DNA of 5,286 nt, taken from the NCBI GenBank assembly GCA_009885275.1, contig VFKY01000302.1:1-5286 (forward strand). Reading direction: 5' to 3'. Below the pieces are notes generated by a model that saw only the letters and a program-made list of their open reading frames with translations, searched no databases and had not been told where the DNA came from. Shown here piece by piece: positions 1-5,286 of this stretch (positions are counted from its first letter, which is position 1; every line of letters begins with the position of its first letter). A program made the position numbers and the translations under genes. Source of the DNA: Verrucomicrobiota bacterium (GTDB lineage Bacteria > Verrucomicrobiota > Verrucomicrobiia > Verrucomicrobiales > Verrucomicrobiaceae).

Positions 1-265
1 CAGGTTTATCACCTCGACAAACAAGAGCGTAACGTGGGGAAAGGTTGTCAGGGCTGTTGGCCTCAATTGCCGCAAGAATGGGGCGCTGCATGAAGAATTG
101 CCGCTTGTTTGTGACGCTGTCCCAAGCGTTGCAGTTGAGCAGTCCAATGTTATCTGCAATCGCGAAGGAAAAACCACTGGGACGATGGCGTTCCGCGTGA
201 CGGGTCTTGATATTCTTCAAAGTTGCCGCTGCACGCTTCAGGGGATTTCGTGAAGGCGTGGTCAT
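1..265 (-). CDS. N-terminal part of a possible GNAT/FemAB-like acyltransferase (cut by window edge)
   Basis: This frame is open from an ATG at 265 to the left edge, giving 88 codons without a stop. The start lies 7 nt after the stop of the LysM gene, and an AAGG at the end of that gene sits about 10 nt before the ATG, which suggests translational coupling and a shared transcript. The first ~30 residues are basic (many Lys, Arg and His) with no signal peptide, so a cytoplasmic protein is likely. The stretch from about residue 38 to 88 contains a WDSVT segment (48-52), a FFMQRP segment (57-62) and a SPRYALVCRGDKP end. This resembles, from memory, the start of GNAT/FemAB-like proteins (related to the peptidoglycan biosynthesis/recognition family) found in Verrucomicrobiota and Bacteroidota. 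The catalytic part lies outside the window, so the family call is tentative. That a real gene is present is much surer than what it does. Confidence 0.6.
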   Translation of the reverse strand, partial: MTTPSRNPLKRAAATLKNIKTRHAERHRPSGFSFAIADNIGLLNCNAWDSVTNKRQFFMQRPILAAIEANSPDNLSPRYALVCRGDKP

Positions 266-272
266 AGGTTTT

Positions 273-797
273 TTACCTTGGTATCCGCAATTTCTGGCCA
301 ATACGAATCATCGTGGAGCTTAGGCCGTTGGCGCTTTTGATTTTGGCAACGGTGGTGCGATAGCGTGCGGCGAGGCCCGATAGGGTGTCGCCACTTTTTA
401 CAATATGGGAAGTGCCAGATCCGCTTGAACTTCTCGATGCTGTTGATGATTTACTCTTCGTGCCGGAACTTGGGCGTGACTTGGAGGATACTGAACCTCC
501 GTGAGAGTTGGACCACTTGCTTTTGTCCGAGGGAGCAGCCGCGGCGGAGCGGCCAGCTCTACGTTCTCCTTCCGCTGCCCAAGCGGTGACATATCGGCCA
601 TTTGAATCAAAGGGATACTGATAGCTCGCCATGTGGTGAGGTGGCGTGTTGGTGGAACCGGAGGCCGAGATAGGAGGAAGGGTTTGTGGAATACCCCTGA
701 TGCCATGCGAAGAGGAGCAGGAATCGAGCGTCAGCATCAGCACCGCCGCTAGGCTGAGCGGTGTCAGGGGGTGAAGTGTATTCCAAGTAAGGGTCAT
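273..797 (-). CDS. LysM-domain lipoprotein, Ser-rich linker
   Basis: The predicted product is a 174-residue exported lipoprotein that would bind peptidoglycan. The ATG at 797 was chosen because it places a hydrophobic segment (residues ~10-24) directly before a lipobox-like TLDSC with Cys27. The open frame continues upstream, but that part overlaps the aminopeptidase gene and reads as its antisense shadow. The n-region has no Lys or Arg, which is unusual for a signal peptide. Residues ~93-129 are low-complexity, rich in Ser, Lys, Arg and Gly, probably a flexible linker. Residues 130-174 form a single LysM domain, with the signature SGDTLSGLAARYRTTV, a central K-SANGL and a final IGQKLRIPR ending the protein at its last residue. 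LysM domains bind the GlcNAc moieties of peptidoglycan. No catalytic domain is present, so the role is probably structural or targeting. The gene lies 52 nt after the aminopeptidase and 7 nt before the next gene. No clear Shine-Dalgarno is visible. Confidence 0.85.
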   Translation of the reverse strand: MTLTWNTLHPLTPLSLAAVLMLTLDSCSSSHGIRGIPQTLPPISASGSTNTPPHHMASYQYPFDSNGRYVTAWAAEGERRAGRSAAAAPSDKSKWSNSHGGSVSSKSRPSSGTKSKSSTASRSSSGSGTSHIVKSGDTLSGLAARYRTTVAKIKSANGLSSTMIRIGQKLRIPR

Positions 798-849
798 GAT
801 GCGAACGCTAGCATGATGATGAACTTGCGCCAGTGCCAGATGCAGGAGG

Positions 850-1947
850 TCAGTTAAGTTTTTGAAGTTCTTTGGGTAAGAATTTTCCGTTTTTACGAAT
901 GAGTTGGTTATCGAACCATATTTCACCGCCGCCGTAATCAGCGCGTTGAATGCAGACGAGATCCCAGTGAACTTGACTGCGGTTGCCATTGTCGGCGATG
1001 CCTTCGTAGGCTTGTCCTGGAGTGAAGTGGAAAGACCCGGCAATTTTTTCGTCGAAAAGAATATCGCGCATCGGTTCACGGATCTCGCGATTAAAGCCAA
1101 TGGCAAACTCGCCGATGTAGCGGGCGCCTTCGTCGCTATCGAGAATCTTGTTAATGGCCTTGGTGTTGTTTGCCGTGGCGTTGATGATTTTGCCCTTACT
1201 GAATTCAAGTCGTACGTTGTCGAAAGCGATGCCCTGATAAATAGTGGGGGCGTTATAACTGATGATGCCTTCCACGCTGTCTTTCACAGGAGCTGAGAAA
1301 ACTTCACCATCTGGAATGTTGTGAGTGCCGCCGCAGGAGATGGCTTTGAGCCCCTTCAAGCTGAAACTGAGATCCGTGCCGGGACCTTTGAGATGCACTT
1401 TGTTGGCCTTGTCCATCAGCTTCTTAAGTGCATTCATTGCGGGCAGAAGCGACTTGTAATCGAGGAGGCAGACACGGAAATAAAAATCTTCAAATGCCTC
1501 AGTGCTCATGCTGGCCTGTTGAGCCATGGCTGGGGTTGGCCAGCGCAGGACGCACCATTTGGTGTTGTTGACACGTTCATTGATCACGGGGCGCAGTTTC
1601 TCCATGACGAGTTTCATTTTATCGTCTGGTACGTCTGACATTTCAGTGATGTTGTGACTTCCTCGTACGGCGATGTAGGCGTCAATTTCCTTCATGAGGT
1701 CGAGATTGTTTTTCGCCAGCATGTCATAGCCTTCAGGCGTCGCATGTTTCATGAGCTCACGTGTTACCACGGTATCATGTAGCTTAACGACGGGGATGGC
1801 TTTGGCCGCGACAACGGCCCGGATCAATGCAAGTGAGATAGATGTGGGGGCATCGTAGATATCGAGCAGAACGCGTTCTCCTTTTTTCACATTTGTGGAG
1901 TAACGGACGAGCTGCTGTGCCAGTTGGTCAATGCGGGAGTCATGCAT
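850..1947 (-). CDS. M29-family metallo-aminopeptidase (AmpS/PepS-like)
   Basis: This 365-residue protein is a leaderless, presumably cytoplasmic aminopeptidase of MEROPS family M29, which removes N-terminal residues from peptides using two metal ions. The N-terminal half has the family pattern of an [13 protein letters not shown] start and a [10 protein letters not shown] strand. The metal ligands and catalytic residues known from AmpS/AmpT align in order: Glu215 in PDGEVFSAP, Glu280 in IGEFAIGFN, His307 in FHFTPGQAY with Tyr314 seven residues later, and His327 and Asp329 in QVHWDLV. The H-to-Y spacing of 7 is the same as in the family. The length is slightly below the usual ~400 residues. 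The start is the ATG at 1947; no strong Shine-Dalgarno precedes it. It begins 42 nt after the polymerase stop codon, so it is likely co-transcribed with it. A metabolic role in peptide turnover is expected; a link to DNA damage would be inferred only from the shared operon. The family assignment is firm. Confidence 0.93.
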   Translation of the reverse strand: MHDSRIDQLAQQLVRYSTNVKKGERVLLDIYDAPTSISLALIRAVVAAKAIPVVKLHDTVVTRELMKHATPEGYDMLAKNNLDLMKEIDAYIAVRGSHNITEMSDVPDDKMKLVMEKLRPVINERVNNTKWCVLRWPTPAMAQQASMSTEAFEDFYFRVCLLDYKSLLPAMNALKKLMDKANKVHLKGPGTDLSFSLKGLKAISCGGTHNIPDGEVFSAPVKDSVEGIISYNAPTIYQGIAFDNVRLEFSKGKIINATANNTKAINKILDSDEGARYIGEFAIGFNREIREPMRDILFDEKIAGSFHFTPGQAYEGIADNGNRSQVHWDLVCIQRADYGGGEIWFDNQLIRKNGKFLPKELQKLN

Positions 1948-1989
1948 GACGATCTTGTAACGTTTTACGTTGAAAAGCGCAAGTGTAAC

Positions 1990-3210
1990 TCATCCTTCCG
2001 TTTCAATATCGGGAATACGCGTGAAAGCAATTCGCATGGGGGTATAGTCGAGAGAGCCGAGTGCGCCACCGAAGTAAATCGTGTTCTTGCCATAACTTTT
2101 GTTAAGGGCATCCACTGCTGAATAGAGCTTTTCATGACGAGGATCGGTTAGAAGAAGACTGGGGGTGACTTTGTCGGCTTCAATGAGGTGGAAGAAGGTG
2201 ATGCCGGTGGCATTGGGTATTAGGCTGTGGCTCGCTGGATAGCGTTTCCAGAGTGTCTCGAAGGCTTCTAAAAACAAAAATGTATCCTGTGTTTCAGTGA
2301 ACGTGATGTCATCGGACCAGGCGCGATGGTCACGATGCTTGATGAAAGTCGTTAACCCTGCGGCGAAGTAGCCCATTTTGCGTAGGCGCATAGCAGCTTT
2401 TTGAATCAAGCGGTGACACACGGAATGAACGCCTTCTTTTGTGCGTAATTCAAGGGGGAGTACATGAGAGTGACCCACGACTCGCTTTTGAGTGGGGGGT
2501 AGTTCGGTGATCTCGCCTTGCAACCAATACCACATGTGATTGCCACCAATACCTCCCCAAATGTGATGCAATGTTTCGCGAGAGGCCGCAGTAAGTTGGG
2601 GAACGGTCTGGATACCGTGATCCTTGAGGCGTTGCTCCATGTTTCGCCCAATGCCGCAGAAATCTCGTAGTTTCAGGGCATATAAGCAGTGAGGTAAATC
2701 GCTTCGTTCAATAACAAAAAAGCCATCGGGCTTGCCCATATCAGAGGCGAGCTTGGCTAGAAATTTATTGGGGGCAACGCCAATGGTGCAGGTGATGAAT
2801 TCGCCGAGTTGATCCCTTATGGTTGCTTTAATTTTCTGGCTGAGTTTTGCTGCTTCAAGAGGTTTTTGAAGTGAAGTTGGAAGGTGGCACCATGCTTCAT
2901 CAATGGACAGAACTGCCGCCACGGGAATACAGGATTTTAAGGCACTGATGAAGCGTTGATGAAACTCTAAGTAGAGACTGGGATGGGACTCTACGAGTTG
3001 AATATTAGGGCAGCGTTGTCGAGCTTCCGTCACGCCTGTTCCTGTCTTGACGCCATATTTTTTGGCTTCCTTACTGGAGGCAATACAACAGGTGGACTCT
3101 GATTTTACAGGGATGACCGCAATGGGTTTCCCGCGCAGTGCTGGAGTAACCTGCTGTTCCACGGAAGCAAAAAAGCAATCCAGATCAATGATGAGATCGC
3201 AAAGTGACAC
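1990..3210 (-). CDS. Y-family translesion DNA polymerase (DinB/Pol IV-like)
   Basis: This 406-residue protein copies past damaged template bases with low fidelity. The palm and fingers start with IIDLDCFFASVEQ: Asp9 is the first metal ligand and Phe14 is the expected steric gate against ribonucleotides. LSIDEAW supplies the catalytic Asp104 and Glu105. The conserved GVAPNKFLAKLASDMGKPDG follows at 144-163, and a helix-hairpin-helix thumb element (LRDFCGIGRNMEQRL) lies at about 181-195. The remaining ~170 residues would be the little-finger domain, ending with RIAFTRIPD. Two features separate it from canonical DinB. KTGTGVTEAR (55-64) replaces the usual SAMP-type segment, and Trp107 and Cys108 follow the catalytic SIDEA where Tyr-Leu is usual. 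No C-terminal clamp-binding motif is obvious. The start is GTG at 3210: an in-frame TGA lies 18 nt upstream with no other start codon between. A LexA-type palindrome lies 12 bp upstream. The dinB name is plausible, but the subfamily is not certain enough to assign it. Confidence 0.95.
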   Translation of the reverse strand: MSLCDLIIDLDCFFASVEQQVTPALRGKPIAVIPVKSESTCCIASSKEAKKYGVKTGTGVTEARQRCPNIQLVESHPSLYLEFHQRFISALKSCIPVAAVLSIDEAWCHLPTSLQKPLEAAKLSQKIKATIRDQLGEFITCTIGVAPNKFLAKLASDMGKPDGFFVIERSDLPHCLYALKLRDFCGIGRNMEQRLKDHGIQTVPQLTAASRETLHHIWGGIGGNHMWYWLQGEITELPPTQKRVVGHSHVLPLELRTKEGVHSVCHRLIQKAAMRLRKMGYFAAGLTTFIKHRDHRAWSDDITFTETQDTFLFLEAFETLWKRYPASHSLIPNATGITFFHLIEADKVTPSLLLTDPRHEKLYSAVDALNKSYGKNTIYFGGALGSLDYTPMRIAFTRIPDIETEG

Positions 3211-3217
3211 GGCGCGA

Positions 3218-3223
3218 TATAAT
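3218..3223 (+). promoter_or_regulatory. Candidate -10 element (TATAAT) for the M23 gene
   Basis: A perfect TATAAT lies on the plus strand, 76 bp before the M23 start codon. Its last base is the first base of the LexA-type palindrome, so transcription would start inside that operator. No convincing -35 hexamer is found 16-18 bp upstream, and this part of the DNA lies next to and within the start of the polymerase gene. The call therefore rests on one hexamer. Confidence 0.35.
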
Positions 3224-3236
3224 GTTCATATGAACA
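3223..3236. promoter_or_regulatory. Predicted LexA operator (SOS box)
   Basis: The sequence TGTTCATATGAACA is a perfect 14-bp palindrome. It fits the LexA-binding consensus reported for Verrucomicrobia, TGTTC-N4-GAACA, at every fixed position. It lies 12 bp upstream of the GTG start of a Y-family polymerase, a classic SOS target, and between candidate -35 and -10 elements, where a bound repressor would block RNA polymerase. It is also 63 bp upstream of the divergent M23 gene. The palindrome and its position are seen directly; LexA binding is inferred from the motif and the target gene. Confidence 0.88.
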
Positions 3237-3299
3237 GTATGCAATGATTCTTTTTATGAGCTTGCGAAGAGGCTTAAAAGAGGTTTTCTCATCGACGTT

Positions 3300-3938
3300 A
3301 TGCGATGCATTTTTGGGCTGATGGCTTTTTTAATCTGCGCTTCCTGCCGCCCCCAAGTGGAGCCTGTCTTGGCACCGTTTGACGCTGCTTTTGTTCGTTT
3401 GTATGTTAGAGAGATTGCAGCATTGCCCTTGGCGGTGCGCTTTGAGTCGCCCATGGGAACTGAGCTTGGGGGCCTGACTTATAACGCCCAGCCATTTCGC
3501 ATTACGCGGCACTTGGGCGATGATCTTAATGGCATTGGTGGATGGAATTCTGATCAAGGCGATTTGGTATACGCCAGTGGCACAGGGCGGGTGATTTACA
3601 CTGGGATGCCGAGCGATGGATGGGGAAATATGGTCATTCTGGCGCATCGAGTGCCGGACAAGTCGATGGCTCAAGGGTATAAAATTTTCCAGACAGTGTA
3701 TGCACATCTTGAGACAGTTAAGGTAAAGATGGGGGAGATGATTTCTCGCGGCGCACCGTTAGGGACGGTGGGGACTGCGAACGGGCATTATTGGGCGCAT
3801 CTTCACTTTGAAATACGAGAGAGTCTCTCCGTCTATCCTGGTATGGGTTATTCAGATGAACCGCAAGATCGAGTCTCGCCTGAGGCCTTTGTGAAAGCTT
3901 ATTCGGGTGTGGCAGCACTGAATCAAGCGCCAAAATAA
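3300..3938 (+). CDS. M23-family (LytM-type) metallopeptidase, predicted lipoprotein
   Basis: This 212-residue protein is a predicted peptidoglycan endopeptidase, or a regulator of one, anchored in the envelope. It begins with a short hydrophobic signal (residues ~4-15) and a lipobox-like ICASC with Cys16. The M23 zinc ligands are His71 and Asp75 in RHLGDDLNG (HxGxD pattern) and His169 in AHLHFEI. His167 in the same HxH motif and His136 in VYAHLETV match the catalytic histidines of the family. GTGRVIYTG, GWGNMVILAH and MISRGAPLGTVG are typical strands of the LytM fold. All catalytic positions are present, so it is probably active. No coiled coil, SH3 or LysM domain accompanies the peptidase. 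The start is the ATG at 3300; an AGAGG lies 16 nt upstream, rather far for a Shine-Dalgarno. It is transcribed divergently from the polymerase and shares an 89-bp intergenic region containing a LexA-type box, so SOS regulation is possible but unproven. Confidence 0.92.
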   Translation: MRCIFGLMAFLICASCRPQVEPVLAPFDAAFVRLYVREIAALPLAVRFESPMGTELGGLTYNAQPFRITRHLGDDLNGIGGWNSDQGDLVYASGTGRVIYTGMPSDGWGNMVILAHRVPDKSMAQGYKIFQTVYAHLETVKVKMGEMISRGAPLGTVGTANGHYWAHLHFEIRESLSVYPGMGYSDEPQDRVSPEAFVKAYSGVAALNQAPK

Positions 3939-3941
3939 TCC

Positions 3942-3988
3942 TTTGAGTCCTTAAAATAAGGGTTTCTCAGATCAATAGCGGACTCAAA
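3942..3988. repeat. 9-bp inverted repeat downstream of the M23 gene
   Basis: TTTGAGTCC (3942-3950) is exactly complementary to GGACTCAAA (3980-3988) across a 29-nt loop. It starts 4 nt after the M23 stop codon, so it could form a stem at the 3' end of that transcript. No run of T follows the right arm, so it is not a standard intrinsic terminator. It may stabilise the RNA end or be a protein site. Confidence 0.45.
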
Positions 3989-4023
3989 TCACGGCGTGTA
4001 ACCATCGCTTTATATTTTTTATA

Positions 4024-4049
4024 AACAAAAAACTAATAAAGTTTTTGTT
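4024..4049. repeat. Weak AT-rich hairpin in the leader of the DUF1549 gene
   Basis: AACAAAAAAC (4024-4033) can pair with GTTTTTGTT (4041-4049) around a 7-nt loop, with one A bulged. The stem has only two G-C pairs and no T-tract follows it, so a terminator role is unlikely. It lies in the most AT-rich part of the 177-bp gap between the M23 and DUF1549 genes. Another short AT palindrome (TTTATA/TATAAA, 4009-4025) abuts it, and TATATT or TATAAA there could act as a -10 element, but no good -35 is seen. Confidence 0.25.
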
Positions 4050-4115
4050 CGTCCGTTTAGAACTGCAAGAGCACAGAACTCAGCACCCATTCAAATTAAA
4101 ACAAGCATCCACCCT

Positions 4116-5286
4116 ATGAAAATAAAACACCTGATTCTCGGACTTGGCGTTGCCATGTTTGGAGTGATGTCGGTTAGCGCCGATACTGTTCGCACCTGGA
4201 CGGATACACAAGGCCGTAAAGTTGAAGCCACCTTCATCAAGCTTGATGGAGAAAATGTTGTCATTCAATTGGCAAACGGGACGATGTTTCCGCTTCCGCT
4301 GAATCGTCTGATTCCTGAAGATCAGGCAATTGCCAAGACGCTTCCCCCTGCGGAGAACGCAAACGCTTTGACCGCGGTGCCAACGAATGCATCGGCAGCA
4401 CAGGCAGCAGCGAAGATTGATCAGTTGGTAACGATGGGATTCCAGAAGGGCAACATTAAATTGGCAGAAGCTTATAAGAAGCAGATGGCTGAAGATGCCA
4501 AGGCCGGCAAGAAGACACCAGTGCCTACGGCGTTGAAGCAGAATCCGTTTTTAAATGATGAGCAGTTTGTGCGTCGTGCTTATGTCGACATTGCAGGCCG
4601 CATTCCTAATTTTGAGGAATCCTCAACCTTCCTCAAGGATAGTGCTTCTGACAAACGAGCCAAGTTGATCGACAAGTTGATCGATTCTGATGGTTATGTC
4701 AGTAACACTTTCAACTACTTCGCGGAAATGTTGCGGATGAGAAATGAATCTGACGTTCAATATGTCAGTGGATTGCCTTACATTCAGTGGATGAAGGATC
4801 AACTCAAAGCCAATCGTCCTTGGGATCAGATGGTTTATGAGATGATCACCGCAGATGGTAAGGTTTGGAACAATGGCGCAGCTGGTTATCTTTTACGCGA
4901 TTCCGGGATGCCTTTGGATAACTTGGCTAACACATTGAATGTGTTCCTTGGTACCGATGTTGCTTGTGCGCAGTGTCATGACCACCCGTTTTCAGATTGG
5001 ACACAGCGTCAGTTTTTTGAAATGGCGGCGTTCTTTGGTTCTACTAGCACCGTGATGAGCAAAAAAGATTTTGGGAGCGCTGGTGACCCCAGTCAGCGCC
5101 TCGTTGATGAGGCTGTCGCTGTGATGGAGAAGAACGGTATCGATCCCGGTCCAAATCCAAGGGCAAAGTACGATCGGCAAAAAAGAACCATCGGTGACAT
5201 CCTTTCTGCTAATCGCTATGTCATTAACGACATTTCTGAAAATCGCATGAAGCTTCCTGATGATTATAAATACAAGGATGGCACGC
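4116..5286 (+). CDS. Secreted SHD1-DUF1549 protein with CxxCH motif (C-terminus cut by window edge)
   Basis: The frame is open from ATG 4116 to the right edge, giving 390 codons. Residues 1-22 are a signal peptide (MKIKHL start, hydrophobic core, probable cleavage after VSA), so the protein is exported. Residues ~26-73 form an SHD1-like domain, with RTWTDTQGRKVEATF, a FPLPLNRL segment and a closing EDQAIA. An Ala-rich linker follows (about 74-100). From about residue 145 the DUF1549 (PSCyt2) domain begins, with DEQFVRRAYVDIAGRIP, then NRPWDQMVYEMITADG and the hallmark CAQCHDHPFSDW. The CAQCH at 284-288 has the c-type haem-binding pattern, but haem attachment in this family is not something the sequence can show. 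Such proteins normally continue into a DUF1553 domain, which would lie beyond the edge, and often precede a DUF1501 gene. Their biochemical role is unknown, although they are abundant in Planctomycetota and Verrucomicrobiota. It lies 177 bp downstream of the M23 gene and probably has its own promoter. Confidence 0.93.
   Translation, partial: MKIKHLILGLGVAMFGVMSVSADTVRTWTDTQGRKVEATFIKLDGENVVIQLANGTMFPLPLNRLIPEDQAIAKTLPPAENANALTAVPTNASAAQAAAKIDQLVTMGFQKGNIKLAEAYKKQMAEDAKAGKKTPVPTALKQNPFLNDEQFVRRAYVDIAGRIPNFEESSTFLKDSASDKRAKLIDKLIDSDGYVSNTFNYFAEMLRMRNESDVQYVSGLPYIQWMKDQLKANRPWDQMVYEMITADGKVWNNGAAGYLLRDSGMPLDNLANTLNVFLGTDVACAQCHDHPFSDWTQRQFFEMAAFFGSTSTVMSKKDFGSAGDPSQRLVDEAVAVMEKNGIDPGPNPRAKYDRQKRTIGDILSANRYVINDISENRMKLPDDYKYKDGT

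Larger units (their letters stand above)
3216..3244 (-). promoter_or_regulatory. Candidate promoter of the polymerase operon
   Basis: On the minus strand TTGCAT (3244-3239) could serve as the -35 element and TATATC (3221-3216) as the -10 element, with a 17-bp spacer that contains the whole predicted LexA box. Both hexamers are imperfect (3/6 and 4/6 matches to the sigma-70 consensus). An alternative -10 is CATTAT (3224-3219). With either choice the transcript would begin at or just before the GTG start, so the message could be leaderless or nearly so. Confidence 0.4.

Noticed and set aside
798..1208. Upstream extension of the LysM frame to an ATG at 1208
   Set aside because: It would overlap the aminopeptidase gene by over 350 bp in another frame and would bury the lipoprotein signal peptide in the middle of the protein.
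904..1296. 130-codon plus-strand open frame opposite the aminopeptidase gene
   Set aside because: It is antisense to a well-supported M29 gene, and its translation shows no recognisable domain; it follows from the codon bias of the real gene.
1959..1971. AACGT-TTT-ACGTT small palindrome between the polymerase and aminopeptidase genes
   Set aside because: The stem is only 5 bp with no T-tract after it on the transcribed strand, too weak to call a terminator or an operator.
2406..2651. 81-codon minus-strand frame inside the polymerase gene
   Set aside because: It lies out of frame within conserved polymerase sequence and has no recognisable domain or independent start signal.
3330..3707. 125-codon minus-strand frame opposite the M23 gene
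   Set aside because: It is antisense to a gene with all M23 catalytic motifs, and its translation has no recognisable features.
4047..4063. GTTC...GAAC half-sites upstream of the DUF1549 gene resembling a second LexA box
   Set aside because: The spacer is 9 nt rather than 4, and the flanking T and A of the consensus do not fit, so it does not match the motif at 3223-3236.

Overview
The window is ordinary bacterial chromosome, most likely from a member of the Verrucomicrobiota. Three things point there. A protein starting at 4116 carries an SHD1-like domain followed by a DUF1549 domain with a CxxCH motif, an architecture typical of Verrucomicrobiota and Planctomycetota. Two of the genes encode predicted lipoproteins with wall-related domains. 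Most tellingly, a perfect 14-bp palindrome at 3223-3236 (TGTTC-ATAT-GAACA) fits the LexA-binding consensus published for Verrucomicrobia (TGTTC-N4-GAACA). Base composition is about even, Shine-Dalgarno signals are weak, and I see no mobile element, CRISPR array or RNA gene.

Left part (1-3210, minus strand): a run of four co-directional genes with gaps of 42, 52 and 7 nt. Read in transcription order they are a Y-family translesion DNA polymerase (GTG start at 3210), an M29-family aminopeptidase with the full set of metal ligands, a small Ser-rich LysM lipoprotein, and the N-terminal 88 codons of a protein that weakly resembles GNAT/FemAB-like acyltransferases and runs off the left edge. The spacing suggests an operon that starts at the polymerase.

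Centre (3211-3299): a 89-bp divergent intergenic region containing the LexA-type palindrome. It lies between plausible -35 and -10 elements for the polymerase. It also touches a perfect TATAAT on the opposite strand, in front of an M23 lipoprotein peptidase gene (3300-3938). SOS control of the polymerase is well supported by position and motif; control of the M23 gene and of the downstream operon genes is inference.

Right part (3939-5286, plus strand): a 177-bp AT-rich gap with a 9-bp inverted repeat and a weak AT hairpin, then a secreted SHD1-DUF1549 protein truncated by the right edge. The cell-envelope genes (M23, LysM and possibly the FemAB-like protein) flank the DNA-damage gene, which raises the question of whether wall remodelling is tied to the SOS response here. 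No clearly undescribed system is visible; the LexA-box arrangement is the most informative element.
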